DNA of 64,000 nucleotides, taken from Taishania sp045629585 (GTDB lineage Bacteria; Bacteroidota; Bacteroidia; Flavobacteriales_D; Crocinitomicaceae). A program made the translations under genes and the position numbers. Each line of letters begins with the position of its first letter. The stretch's first letter is position 1. The notes beneath the pieces were generated by a model. That model was given only the letters and a program-made list of their open reading frames with translations, was not told the DNA's origin and made no database searches. Shown in pieces: positions 16,138 through 27,000 of the stretch. The DNA lies in contig JAZQRM010000001.1 of NCBI GenBank assembly GCA_045629585.1, forward strand, positions 3,675-67,674, in the 5' to 3' direction.

Positions 16138-18705
16138 TTATTTGAGTACTGTTACTGATCCAGAAAGTGTTTTTCGTTCATCGTTTACTTTTCGTTTAAA
16201 GTCAAGGGTCCATGTGTAAACACCTGATTGCACAAGCGTACCGTTATAGTTTCCATTCCATCCCACAGAATGATCATGTGATTCCCATATCATTTCACCC
16301 CATCGATTGAAGATGTAAAAGTTAAATGATTGATCATCAAAATCACCTGAAATAATTGCTTTAAAATCGTTGTTTTTTGAATCTCCGTCTGGCGTAAAAG
16401 CATTTGGTATAAAAAGCAATACATCCTCGTGGTATTCAAGGAAATAGCTAGTTGTATCAAAGCAACGATTATTATTATTTGCTACAATAGTAAACCATTG
16501 TCCAGTATTATGTATTGAAAAGTCATAAGCTATTTGTTCTCTTTGATTTGTGAATCCACCAGGTAATATCCAATGATGACCTGTGTTGTTTATACTGGTG
16601 CTAGTTAGAGATACAATAGGATTATCAAATGACATTAGATAGGGTGGCGTAGCATTTATTCCTGCAGTAGGTGTGATTAATCCACAGATGTAATTCGGAA
16701 TGCTTGTAGTGGAAATACATCCATTTAACCTATTTAATACTGTTAACTCGATAGTTGCACAATTGTCATTGGCTATATCAACTGCTACTGTTGGACCAGT
16801 GGTTGGGTGTAATGACCCATTAATCAACCAAGAGTATATGTAGTTATTATTTTGAGCTTGCGCGTTTAAGGTTGAGGTAAATGGAGTGCATTCTTCTAGA
16901 ATATCGGCATTGAAAAAGGATACAGGGTTGATGAAGTCCGATGTTACGAATACTTGATGTGTTGCTGTACATCCTGTTTCTGGATGTGTTACTTCTGCCT
17001 GGAAGTTACCAGCATCGACAATGGTTATCGTTCGTTGATTAGCGGTAAATGTATTCGGACCAGTCCAATTAATTGTTGAATTGGCCGGTGTTAGAGTGAG
17101 TGTTACCGAGATGTTTGGTTGACCACAATTTAACGATGTTGTTTGTGGACCTACTATTATAGGTGTTGTTAAATCATTAATGACTGTCGCGGTTCTTGTT
17201 GTTAAACAACCATTAATTGGATTTGTTGCAGTTACGGTATATGGTCCGATAGATCCTGCGGTTACCTGTGAATTGTTATCTGCTCCAATAATATTTGGAC
17301 CTGTCCAGTTGTAGTTGTATACTTGTGCGGGATTGAGTGCTTGTATGGTTGATTGCGTGTTGATACAAGTTATAGTTTCTGGATTGTTTATGTTGAAAAT
17401 TGGTGATACGGTATCTGAAATCGTTATTTGTGTCATTGTAAGTTGACAGCCAAATTCAGATGTTAATTCCGCTGAATAGGTACCTGGATCAGTGACGTTA
17501 ATCGTGTTTCCATTTCCTATTGTTTGTCCTTGATTGGACCATGTTATGGTTGCTGTATTTGTGGTTGTTATTGTTAACGGAATCGTAGTACGTGTGCAGG
17601 TAATGGTTTGTGGTGCTGCTATAATCCCTGCGGGTGTGGGATTGACTGTTATGTTTACAATTGTTGTGCATGCACCTACTTCTGTTTGTCCTGTACCGAT
17701 GTATTGATATGCTCCAGGTGTTGTTGGAGGAGTTATATTATTTACAAGTGCACCTGTTGCTGTAAATCCAGCTGGTCCAGTCCAACTGATTGTTCCTACT
17801 TCAGTCATTATAGCTTCAATAGAAAAGGGTGAACTACTTTCTTGGCAGAAAGTAGTTTGTGATGCTGTTGAAGTGATGGAGCATCCACAATTTTCCACGG
17901 TTACAGTAATTTCACCTTGTCCTTGTTCTAGACAGTTAGGGTTTCCTTGTGCGGATTGTGTGCTATAGGTAAATGTTCCAGCAGTTGGGGGGGTAATCGT
18001 AATATTTGGTCCAATCGTGTTGGCTGCTATTCCATTACCTTCTATCCAGTTGTACACTCCGTTTCCTCCTGTTGCTGTTAAAGTTATTTGTTCACCAAGA
18101 CAGATTGTTGTTGCTGATGAAGCGATGGTAGGTGGTACTAATATATTGCTACTGGTATTTGTGGTGATTGCATAGTTACAAACGTCACCATTATATCCAT
18201 CGACCATGATGTAGTAATCTTGTCCAGCTGTTAATCCATTAATTGTTACAATTTGGCTTGTTGTTGGTACTAATCCTGGACTCCACGATAATTGGTTGAC
18301 GACGGTTCCTGCACAGTCATTTGCCGTAAAGACCATAAACTGTATTCCTTGATTTATTGTACAGCTATAAACCCACAAGTTAAATGAAACGGTTGCTGCA
18401 CCTGCTGTGAAGGTGATAAAAGAATTGTTCTCTATTGATCCTACGAAAGTTTCCTCTAGTTGTGTCCAATAGTCAGCGGTATAGTTTGGTGATGTATTGC
18501 CACAATATCCATTAAGATCACAGATGTATGAACTTTGTTGACAGGTATTTCCAGCAGGTTGTGAGCCTACACAATTTGGAGGCGGTGTTGATGGACCATT
18601 CACCACTGTTCCATTTCCTGTTACTGGGTCTGGATCAATATCAATTATAGCATAGGTCGATTGCATGCATATGAATGCAAAAAGTAGAAGTATGTAATTT
18701 TTCAT
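16138..18705 (-). CDS. Secreted multi-Ig-like protein with CHU_C (type B T9SS) C-terminal domain
   Basis: 855 residues. Signal peptide (MKNYILLLFAFICMQSTYA), a Cys-containing N-terminal domain (about 40-190), then five or six Ig/SprB-like repeats rich in Thr, Asn and Pro, each with NWTGP- or TWSN-type strands and paired cysteines. The C-terminal roughly 90 residues form a gliding-motility-associated CHU_C domain: FIPNAFTPDGDSKNNDF, FYIFNRWGEMIWES, WNGNYNG, GVYTWTL. That domain directs type B export by the type IX secretion system to the cell surface. The likely role is adhesin or surface-layer component; no catalytic motif is visible. It overlaps the upstream small gene by 4 bp and ends an operon led by lnt. 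Confidence 0.92.
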   Translation of the reverse strand: MKNYILLLFAFICMQSTYAIIDIDPDPVTGNGTVVNGPSTPPPNCVGSQPAGNTCQQSSYICDLNGYCGNTSPNYTADYWTQLEETFVGSIENNSFITFTAGAATVSFNLWVYSCTINQGIQFMVFTANDCAGTVVNQLSWSPGLVPTTSQIVTINGLTAGQDYYIMVDGYNGDVCNYAITTNTSSNILVPPTIASSATTICLGEQITLTATGGNGVYNWIEGNGIAANTIGPNITITPPTAGTFTYSTQSAQGNPNCLEQGQGEITVTVENCGCSITSTASQTTFCQESSSPFSIEAIMTEVGTISWTGPAGFTATGALVNNITPPTTPGAYQYIGTGQTEVGACTTIVNITVNPTPAGIIAAPQTITCTRTTIPLTITTTNTATITWSNQGQTIGNGNTINVTDPGTYSAELTSEFGCQLTMTQITISDTVSPIFNINNPETITCINTQSTIQALNPAQVYNYNWTGPNIIGADNNSQVTAGSIGPYTVTATNPINGCLTTRTATVINDLTTPIIVGPQTTSLNCGQPNISVTLTLTPANSTINWTGPNTFTANQRTITIVDAGNFQAEVTHPETGCTATHQVFVTSDFINPVSFFNADILEECTPFTSTLNAQAQNNNYIYSWLINGSLHPTTGPTVAVDIANDNCATIELTVLNRLNGCISTTSIPNYICGLITPTAGINATPPYLMSFDNPIVSLTSTSINNTGHHWILPGGFTNQREQIAYDFSIHNTGQWFTIVANNNNRCFDTTSYFLEYHEDVLLFIPNAFTPDGDSKNNDFKAIISGDFDDQSFNFYIFNRWGEMIWESHDHSVGWNGNYNGTLVQSGVYTWTLDFKRKVNDERKTLSGSVTVLK

Positions 18706-19076
18706 AGTCGTTTTACATCAATGTTTTTATTCACGTTTTTATGCGCTATAGATACTTGAATATGATCATTCAATTCAATGAAATTGATTGTATATCTAAA
18801 TTTCAGCATTTCATTACTGGGTAACTGCCCTCTATATAGTATACATTTTAATATCATTGAAGAATCTTCGTTTACTTCCATTGGTTCGTAGCGAAATAGA
18901 ACCACTCCATCTACTTGTAAAGAAATGCTATTTTCATCCACTATTAAAAAGCTAAATTGATTATATGGAGAGTCACTGGAGGGTCGAATCTGGTAAGTAC
19001 CCTGTAAACGTTCTCCTATTTGTGCATTTAGTACATTGGATATTGCTAGTAGCAGCAGTATTAGTATTTTTTTCAT
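18702..19076 (-). CDS. Small secreted hypothetical protein (124 aa)
   Basis: Signal peptide (MKKILILLLLAISNVLNAQ) followed by about 105 residues with alternating strands (FSFLIVDENSISLQV, FRYTINFIELNDHIQVSI), suggesting a beta-sandwich or lipocalin-like fold; no family recognised. It lies one base after lnt and overlaps the 855-residue T9SS cargo by 4 bp (ATGA), so the three genes are translationally coupled. A chaperone-like or accessory role for the large cargo is possible but unproven. A similar small gene precedes the CUB/PKD protein at the left edge. Confidence 0.72.
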   Translation of the reverse strand: MKKILILLLLAISNVLNAQIGERLQGTYQIRPSSDSPYNQFSFLIVDENSISLQVDGVVLFRYEPMEVNEDSSMILKCILYRGQLPSNEMLKFRYTINFIELNDHIQVSIAHKNVNKNIDVKRL

Positions 19077-19077
19077 C

Positions 19078-20496
19078 TTATATTTTTATTAACTGTGAGG
19101 TTTCTTCATCTAGAGTTATAATCGTTTCTCCCTTATTATTTAAAACTATGCTTGTGCCAAAATTGCTACTCTTAACAATTGTGGTATTTTGAGCTAGAGC
19201 AATCGCTTTTAAAAATTCATTGAATTGTTTGTGAGCTGTTGGGTTTTTTGTCCAAGATTCACTACTGACAACAACCAAGAATTCATCGTTTTCAATGGTA
19301 GTTGCGTTTGCGGGGTTAAGTGCTTCGTAGCAGATTAGTGTTTTATGTTTTCCGAAATGAGGCTGAGAGGAGGGAAGGGGAGATATTTTTGTTTTGTACC
19401 CAATGTTATTTATGTATTTAGCTAATTTGTAGGTTAATTTCGGGTAGGGAATGGCTTCTTGAAAAGGAACAAATTCTTCTTTTCCTTGAATGTAGATTCC
19501 TGTGTCGTGTAATTGCAAGGAGACGTTGTGTGTTGTGAAATAATAACCGTCTTTTTCTTGATAGCTAGGTTCTATACTCGGGGTATGAATTTGTTTGTAC
19601 ATAAGTCCTCCAATTAATAGAGAATTAATGTTGTTGTTCTGTCTCCATTCATTTAATCGTTGAATAAAAGGCTCATTGTATTCATTGTCAATCCATCCTA
19701 GTTGATTGCTTAGTCCTTCCGGAAAAATTGCTATATCAATTCTATCTTTAGTATAAGGTAATTGATTTTGAGCTGTTATATATTCTAAAAGTGCATTGTC
19801 ATTTGTTGTAAATTTTGGGTCTGTTAGTCGGATTCTTGTGTTGGTGACCAATACATTTGTTTGATAATTTTTTATTTCTTTAGTATAGTAAATTCCGATT
19901 GACACGATAGGTGGTAGTATGATGATTGCACTTGCTAGAAGTGTCTTTTTTATACTTAATTCTTTTTTTGAGATTAATAGAAAGATAGCCGCATTGGCTA
20001 ATAATATCCATATAGTACCACCATGTACTCCTGTAAATATATAATATTGAGTAAATATCGGATATTGTGAAACCCAAGGGGCAAATGTTACAAATGGTGA
20101 GGTAAAAGCAAAATTATTTACTATCACTTCATAAAGAACTACACTGCCAATAAATGCAAGAATTCGCCAAAAGCTTGATGAAATGAATAGTATGGGCGCA
20201 GTACACAATAGAAATGTAAGTACACATGCAATGAGGCATAAAATGTAGGAAGCAATACTTATTTCAATTAGCCAATAGAAGCTTATAGCTGTCCATATTG
20301 TTAAGACGGTAGAGACATTTAAGGTAAGTAAACCTATTTGATTCCATTTTTTTAAGGGAATGATTTGAGTGATAAGCATTAAAGTAGGGACAAAAGCAAC
20401 CAGAAACAGGTAAACTTGTCCAAATGGAGGTATGGACAAGGCGATAAGAATACCTGATATGATGCCTCCAAAGATGGAGAGACGTAGTAGAGTCAT
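19078..20496 (-). CDS. lnt: Apolipoprotein N-acyltransferase
   Basis: 472 residues; transfers a third acyl chain to the N-terminal cysteine of lipoproteins at the inner membrane. N-terminal part has six or so membrane helices (residues about 5-190), followed by a periplasmic nitrilase-like domain with the Glu-Lys-Cys triad: Glu in AIFPEGLS (about 260), Lys near GKEEFVPF (about 338) and Cys in LICYEALNP (about 387). This agrees with the Lnt family, although loop sequences are divergent. It heads an operon with a small secreted protein and a T9SS cargo, an unexpected partner set for a housekeeping enzyme. Confidence 0.9.
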   Translation of the reverse strand: MTLLRLSIFGGIISGILIALSIPPFGQVYLFLVAFVPTLMLITQIIPLKKWNQIGLLTLNVSTVLTIWTAISFYWLIEISIASYILCLIACVLTFLLCTAPILFISSSFWRILAFIGSVVLYEVIVNNFAFTSPFVTFAPWVSQYPIFTQYYIFTGVHGGTIWILLANAAIFLLISKKELSIKKTLLASAIIILPPIVSIGIYYTKEIKNYQTNVLVTNTRIRLTDPKFTTNDNALLEYITAQNQLPYTKDRIDIAIFPEGLSNQLGWIDNEYNEPFIQRLNEWRQNNNINSLLIGGLMYKQIHTPSIEPSYQEKDGYYFTTHNVSLQLHDTGIYIQGKEEFVPFQEAIPYPKLTYKLAKYINNIGYKTKISPLPSSQPHFGKHKTLICYEALNPANATTIENDEFLVVVSSESWTKNPTAHKQFNEFLKAIALAQNTTIVKSSNFGTSIVLNNKGETIITLDEETSQLIKI

Positions 20497-20593
20497 TTTT
20501 AAAGTTAATGAGTCAGAGCTATAATATAAATTAAAATAAATAATTAAATAGTATGAATGAATATTCTATGCTGTTCATCGTATTTTATTTCGA

Positions 20594-20601
20594 TACATTT
20601 G
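20594..20601 (+). promoter_or_regulatory. polA promoter -7 element
   Basis: TACATTTG, exact TAnnTTTG match, 24 nt upstream of ATG 20626. Confidence 0.55.
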
Positions 20602-20625
20602 TATAAATAGATTTAATTGCACCTC

Positions 20626-23427
20626 ATGCTGACACCAGATTTAGATAATAAAATATTTTTTATTGATGCTTATGCATTGATATTTAGGTCTTATTTTGCC
20701 TTTGCTAAAAATCCACGAATAAACTCAAAAGGACTCGATACATCTGCAGCATTTGGTTTTACCAATACGCTTTTGGAATTATTGAGGAAAGAAAACCCTT
20801 CTCATGTGGCTGTGGTTTTTGATCCTCCAGGAGGTTCTACTATTCGTAGAGATATTTTTGAAGATTATAAAGCTAATCGGGATGAGACGCCAGAAGGAAT
20901 TATTACCAATATTGGTCCGATTAAAGCAATTATTTCAGCATTATGTATTCCGATAATTGAAATTCCAACTTACGAAGCGGACGATGTAATCGGTGCTTTG
21001 TCGATTAAAGCGGAAAATGCTGGCTTTCAAGTTTACATGATGACACCAGATAAAGATTATGGCCAGTTGGTAACGGAAAATTGTTTCATGTATCGGCCTG
21101 GACGTGGTGGGGATCCAGCTCAGATTTGGGGACCAAAAGAAGTTTGTGAAAAATTTGAATTGTCCAATGTTGATCAAGTTGTGGATTATTTAGGCTTGAT
21201 GGGAGATGCTTCGGATAACATCCCTGGTGTTCCGGGAATTGGACCAAAAACAGCTTCCAAATTATTGGCTCAGTTTGGTTCCATGGAAGGGATCTATGAA
21301 AATATCGATCAATTAAAAGGGAAACAAAAAGAGAATTTTGTCAACTTCAAGGATCAAGCTTTCATGAGTAAAGATTTGGCGCGTATTATCACTGATATAG
21401 ATATAGATTTTAAAGGAGAGGATTTTTTACGATGCGAACCTAATTCTGATTTAATACGTGAGGTTTTTACAGAGTTAGAATTTAAAGCTTTAATCAAACG
21501 CGTTTTGGGAGAAGAGTTGGTGGTTACGCAAGCGCCAGGTGATTCAACAGCGCAATTGGATTTATTCGGAGTTAATGCAATCGACCCGACAGTTGATGTG
21601 GTTCAAAATACATACCTAACGTTAACTGATAAAACGGTCAATTATCATTTGATCGAAACAGCAAAAGAGCGTGAGGAATTGTTGGCTTTATTGTTGCAAC
21701 AGCCCGAAGTTTGCTTTGATACGGAAACAACTGGTTTAGATGCTTTACATGCGGATATTGTAGGTATGTCATTTTCATTTAAAGCGGATGAAGCGTTTTA
21801 TGTTGGAATTCCGGTTGATTTTGATGCTGCAAAAGCTATTGTGGAAGAGTTTAAACCTTTCTTTGAATCTTCGACGATCTTAAAAATTGCGCATAATGTA
21901 AAGTATGACTTAAAGGTTTTGCAACGTTATGGCATCCGTGTAAGCTACCCGTTGTTTGATACAATGATTGCTCATTATTTAATTTCGCCAGAGTCCAAAC
22001 AGTCAATGGATTATTTAGCGGAATTTTATTTGAATTATAAGCCCGTTTCAATCGAAACATTGATCGGTAAAAAAGGTAAGGGGCAAGGAAATATGGGTGA
22101 TTTAGCTCCAGCAGCAATAAAAGATTATGCTTGTGAGGATGCTGATATTACCCTACAGTTGAAACAGATTTTTAACGATGAAATTGAAAAGCCTCATTTG
22201 AAATCACTTTTTTATGATATGGAAATGCCACTTGTGCAAATCCTTGTCGATATGGAAGTGGAAGGCGTAAGCATTGATGCTGATGGGTTGCACCTATTTT
22301 CGAATCAATTGGGCGAGCAGCTTGCAATTTTAGATACAGAGATTAAAGATTTAGCAGGGGTAGATTTTAATGTAGATTCTCCAAAACAATTAGGGCAAGT
22401 TCTTTTTGATGACATGAAGTTAAGCGCTAAAGCTAAAAAGACCAAAACAGGACAATATGCCACTTCTGAAGATGTTTTACAAGGTTTAGTGAATGTTCAT
22501 CCGATTATTGAAAAGATTTTAACTTATCGGGAAGGGAAGAAGCTGAAATCAACTTACATTGATCCGCTTCCTGCGCTTCGTGACGCGGTTGATGGCCGTA
22601 TCCATACGCAATATATGCAAACGGTTACAGCTACGGGACGTTTGAGTTCGAACAATCCTAACTTGCAAAATATTCCGATTCGATCTGAAAATGGAAAGGA
22701 AATCCGTAAAGCATTTGTACCAAGAGATAGTAATCATGTTTTAATGGCGGCGGATTATTCTCAAATTGAGTTACGCATTATTGCTGCTTTAAGTGAAGAT
22801 GCAAATATGATCGAGGCATTTCGTTCAGGAGTTGATATTCACGCTGCAACTGCCGCTAAAGTTTTTGGAGTTCCGGTAGATGAGGTTACGCGTGATCAAC
22901 GAAGTGGTGCTAAAGCGGTAAACTTTGGAATTATCTATGGACAATCTGCTTTTGGACTTTCTCAAACATTAGGGATTTCAAGAACGGATGCGAAAAAGAT
23001 GATAGATTCTTATTTTGAAACCTATCCAACCATCAAATCTTTTATGGATGGTGCGATTGCACAAGCGCGTGAATTAGGTTATGTGGAAACGATTTATAAA
23101 CGAAGACGTTATTTACCCGATATTCAATCGGCTAATGCTGTCGTTCGTGGTTTTGCAGAACGAAATGCGGTAAATGCCCCAATTCAAGGTTCGGCAGCGG
23201 ACATTATTAAATTAGCGATGATTGCTGTAGTTAAACGAATGCAAGAAGAAAATGTTCAATCTAAGTTGATTTTGCAAGTTCACGATGAATTGGTGTTTGA
23301 CGTTGTTAAGTCAGAACAAGAAATTATGAAGTCATTGGTGAAAGAAAGTATGGAGGCAGCGGTTAATCTTATTGTTCCGATGGAAGCAGAAGTGCAAACT
23401 GGAAATAATTGGTTAGAAGCTCATTAA
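20626..23427 (+). CDS. polA: DNA polymerase I
   Basis: 933 residues from ATG 20626 (MLTPDLDNKIFFIDAYALI); an upstream in-frame TTG at 20617 is less likely. Three domains: 5'-3' exonuclease (1-about 290, FIDAYALIFRSYF, EADDVIGAL, GDASDNIPGVPGIGPKTA), proofreading 3'-5' exonuclease with its DEDD residues intact (FDTETTGLD near 365, HNVKYDLKVL, YACEDADITL) and the polymerase domain (about 560-933) with motif A AADYSQIELR, motif B RSGAKAVNFGIIYG and motif C QVHDELVFDV. It is therefore a complete, proofreading-competent Pol I. Own promoter and terminator. Confidence 0.97.
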   Translation: MLTPDLDNKIFFIDAYALIFRSYFAFAKNPRINSKGLDTSAAFGFTNTLLELLRKENPSHVAVVFDPPGGSTIRRDIFEDYKANRDETPEGIITNIGPIKAIISALCIPIIEIPTYEADDVIGALSIKAENAGFQVYMMTPDKDYGQLVTENCFMYRPGRGGDPAQIWGPKEVCEKFELSNVDQVVDYLGLMGDASDNIPGVPGIGPKTASKLLAQFGSMEGIYENIDQLKGKQKENFVNFKDQAFMSKDLARIITDIDIDFKGEDFLRCEPNSDLIREVFTELEFKALIKRVLGEELVVTQAPGDSTAQLDLFGVNAIDPTVDVVQNTYLTLTDKTVNYHLIETAKEREELLALLLQQPEVCFDTETTGLDALHADIVGMSFSFKADEAFYVGIPVDFDAAKAIVEEFKPFFESSTILKIAHNVKYDLKVLQRYGIRVSYPLFDTMIAHYLISPESKQSMDYLAEFYLNYKPVSIETLIGKKGKGQGNMGDLAPAAIKDYACEDADITLQLKQIFNDEIEKPHLKSLFYDMEMPLVQILVDMEVEGVSIDADGLHLFSNQLGEQLAILDTEIKDLAGVDFNVDSPKQLGQVLFDDMKLSAKAKKTKTGQYATSEDVLQGLVNVHPIIEKILTYREGKKLKSTYIDPLPALRDAVDGRIHTQYMQTVTATGRLSSNNPNLQNIPIRSENGKEIRKAFVPRDSNHVLMAADYSQIELRIIAALSEDANMIEAFRSGVDIHAATAAKVFGVPVDEVTRDQRSGAKAVNFGIIYGQSAFGLSQTLGISRTDAKKMIDSYFETYPTIKSFMDGAIAQARELGYVETIYKRRRYLPDIQSANAVVRGFAERNAVNAPIQGSAADIIKLAMIAVVKRMQEENVQSKLILQVHDELVFDVVKSEQEIMKSLVKESMEAAVNLIVPMEAEVQTGNNWLEAH

Positions 23428-23448
23428 TGTTATAAAATAGGATAAAGC

Positions 23449-23478
23449 AAAAGAGGCAATCAACTGATTGCCTCTTTT
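23449..23478. terminator. Bidirectional terminator polA / DUF6438 gene
   Basis: AAAAGAGGCAATC (23449-23461), loop AACT, GATTGCCTCTTTT (23466-23478); long perfect stem with A/T flanks. Confidence 0.85.
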
Positions 23479-23972
23479 TATTTTTCAAAAATCTCTAAAG
23501 TGATTGTCTTCATCATTTCGTCAAGCTGTTTTTCAAATGCTTTAACATTTGCACCGTTACTTCCGGAGTGTTTGATATGACGTTTGTCTTTTCCATCAAC
23601 GACTATTAATTGATAAGTTGGTACATCCATTAGCATTTTATCCAAAAGATCTTCTTCCGTTGTCATGATTGAATGGGTTTTAATTCCTTCTTTCAATTCT
23701 TCCATTTGCTCTTTTGTAATTTTGCCAAAAGAATGTCCAAGTTGTGGTACATTTTGTTTCCCGTTATATAATACGGATCCATCTTTAAAGATAGATATTT
23801 CATATACTGGACACGTTCCAAAACAGAATCCTCTAGAATATTTAATCCATAATTTATCTTCAACCACTTCTTTGTCTGTAATTGTTTTTGAATAATTTTT
23901 TTGAGCGATTGTTTTGGGGGTTCCACATGCCAAAACTGTAAATGCTAAAGCTATAATCGTTAGTAATCTCAT
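23478..23972 (-). CDS. DUF6438-type lipoprotein
   Basis: 164 residues from the ATG at 23972, which gives a lipoprotein signal MRLLTIIALAFTVLAC with lipobox VLAC; the frame is open a further 8 codons upstream. The mature protein carries the DUF6438-like core GFCFGTCPVYEISIFKDGSV with two conserved cysteines, followed by a domain ending in a VDGKDKRHIKHSGSNG strand. Members are small exported proteins common in Bacteroidota with no known function. Anchored to a membrane by its lipid; convergent with polA over a shared terminator. Confidence 0.85.
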   Translation of the reverse strand: MRLLTIIALAFTVLACGTPKTIAQKNYSKTITDKEVVEDKLWIKYSRGFCFGTCPVYEISIFKDGSVLYNGKQNVPQLGHSFGKITKEQMEELKEGIKTHSIMTTEEDLLDKMLMDVPTYQLIVVDGKDKRHIKHSGSNGANVKAFEKQLDEMMKTITLEIFEK

Positions 23973-24010
23973 ATCTTTTTTAATTGCATAAATCAAAGTT
24001 CATTCCAAAA

Positions 24011-27000
24011 TCAGGCGTATTTAACTTTCCAACCTCTTTTTTTGTAAACTGTTGTTTGAATTAGTATTTCTCGTAAAGATAAACTTTCATGAAGCGGTAT
24101 GCAAATGGTATCTTTTTTATCTGATAAACCTTTTGCGCTTGCTTTTTGAGTTATGTAATTTATCCATAAACCAAATTTAGAAGTATTTGGATTGGTTGTC
24201 ATCTGTATATCACTACTTTTTAAAGAGGTGATTAGGTGAATTGTTTTGGAGGCACGTGTTGCCAGAACGTTTAATCTATTCAAGCCTCCATCCAAACTTA
24301 ATAGGCCAAATTGTTGTCTGATTTTTCCTTGTTCATCAGGTCCGTAAGTTGTCCCAATGATTAAATCTTCACATTCGTCCCCTTGTATTTTTTCTAGTGG
24401 AAGCAGAAAAAAAGTTCCGGCCTCTTCTCGTTCAATTAATCTATCTAAAAGTGTTGGATTTATCTTTTTTCTTATTAAATCAATTTGATTTTGCGAAAAT
24501 GCGACTACTCCCAGGGAATTACTTTTTTCAATCGTAGATTCGATTAGTTCTACAATGGCTGTTGCTTCTTCTTCATTTTTGCGTTCTATAAATCGCCCAT
24601 TCACATAAGTATGATGTATTGCTTTTTCTGCGTTTTGTTTTGGGAAAATAGTTAGCTCATTCTCATAAAAATGTTGGTTTGAAAACTCGATCAGATCAGT
24701 ATGCTGACTGCGATAGTGATGCTTTAGTTTTAGTGAAGGGAGCACAAATTTTGCACGATTCATTAAACTTTCTTGATCTTCATTTGATTGGAAGAATGTT
24801 TTTGGTTGCATCTGTTTTTCATCGCCAGCAATAATTACATGTTGGGATCTGTATAAAATTCCAGCACTGTGCGATGCGAGTATTTGTGACGCCTCGTCGA
24901 TTATTGCAATTTTGTACATTTCTTTTTGTAATGAACAATGTGTTGCTAGTTGAATTGGGTTCGAAAAATGTACTGGTTGTAATAAGTCAATCCAAAGTTT
25001 AGCTTCTGAATTTAAAAGAGAATGTAATTTTAGATGTTGTTTTTGCTTATTAAATTCGCGGATTAAAATAGCTTTTCCTCTTTTAAGCGTTTGTTTCAAA
25101 ATTTTATTTTCTTCCGATAGTTGATTATTTGCGGTTGCTAATATTTGGTGGTAATGATCAAATTTCTTCTTTGTATGCAGATATATTTTATCAATAACAT
25201 GTGTTTGTTCTCGATCACTTTCACTTAAAATCAAATGAATTGCATCCTCAATACCTTTTGTTTGTAATTCGGCTAGTTCTGGATAATGCGCTTGAAAATT
25301 AATCCAATGTGTTTTTAGTTGGTTAGCCATGTATAGATTGGATGTCGTTGCATGAACTAATGATTTCGACAAATTGGACGGTGCGGCCAGTATTTTTTTA
25401 CTTTTAAGAGCCATTTCTTGATAAACTTCTAACCAATTTTTTAGTTGGATGGCTATTGGGATTTCTGATTGCCAGTTGAAATCTAGGGTTTTTTTTATAA
25501 GTTGAACATTCCCCTGTGTCCATTCTCTAAATAGGTTTTTTTCTGCTTTGGAAATAGTCTGGTAATGTTCCCATTGTATTTCGGTGTAAGTATTTAGTTG
25601 TAGGGAAAAAAGTTGGGCATCCTTGCTATTTGTTATGTTGTATTTCGAAAGTTGAAGAATTATTTTATCATGGTTTTCTCTTACCTTTCTTAATCTTAAT
25701 TCATTTTTAATTAGTTCTGTTGCTAACGTATATGGACTTTTGCTCAATTTTTTCCACTGATACTTTAGTTTTAGATTTTTGAACCAGTTTTTTGAGTTTA
25801 ACTCAGTTATGAAGTAGTTTAGTTCGAGCGTTGAAATTTGCATTTTCCATTGTGCAGTTTCTTGTTGCAGACAAATTAGTTCTTTTTCACTTTTTTCTAA
25901 CCTATTAATTCGTTTAATAAGTTCACATCTCTTCTTGCTTTTTGGATCTAATAGGACTTCGTTTTCAAGGGCAAAATTACTATTGAACAGTTGAAAAGTG
26001 ATTTGTTTTTTTTCTAAATCTTTTAAGTAGGTTGCAGTGCTGTCTGCCGGTAAATTATTTATAAATGGAGTGATGGATTCTAATTTGTTGCCAATTTCTT
26101 CATAGCTGTTGTGATAGAGTAGATTGGAAATTCCGTAGATGAAATAATTCCATTTGTTACGATATATTTGCTTTAGAAGTTCTTCATTCGCTTGTAGTTC
26201 TTGTAACGTTAAGGTGTTGCTGATCCATTTACCTTCCTCAATTGAATATTTTTCTGTTAGCTTTTTGAAGGCCAACCAACTGCCTTCTCCAATTAGGCGG
26301 GGTTGGTTCCAGATGTCTAACTTAAATTGAAGTTGATCCTCTCGCTGTTTTCTGTACTCGTTTGTTATTGGAGATGGCTTGAATTGTTCAATCTTTTGCC
26401 ATTGTTCCGCTAGTGATTGATAGATCGGTTGTAGTCCGTTGCTGTCGTTTATTTTAAATATATAAGAATCAAGTTTTAGAGCTTTTAATCTTTTCTCTAG
26501 AACATTTAATGCGGTTTGTTTTGCTGAACATACGAGTGTAGAATGTTCAGCTGATAGGTTTTTTCCGATTAAATAAATTAATAATTGCGTTTTTCCTGTT
26601 CCTGGAGGTCCTTCCACGACCAAGTTTCTTTTTTCAAATTGTTTGATAACGCTGATTTGGTCATCATCTAATAAAACCAGGTCAGCAGCATCATAAACTA
26701 ATTCTTCTTGTCGTTTTTCATGTAGGTCAAGTTGTTCTTGTAGGGCACATGATATCTGTCCAGCCGCGATAATTTGCGTGAGTTCATTTCTTAAAGCATA
26801 TCTATTGGGGTGGAAATTTCCAATCCATTGTTTATCGACCTCTTCGACAACTATATTTTGAGCAAATAGTTTTTCACTATCGAACCAATCTTCTTCCTTT
26901 AAAACAAGGTCATAATTTTTTTGAAGGAGTTGAATGAGGAATGGATTTATTATGGGTTTTTCTTCTCTTTTGGAACAAATGACTTGATGATTTATTTTTT

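Noticed and set aside
17608..17832. Cys-rich 74-residue plus-strand frame in the T9SS cargo gene
   Set aside because: Complement of Thr/Asn/Gly-rich codons of a strongly supported gene.
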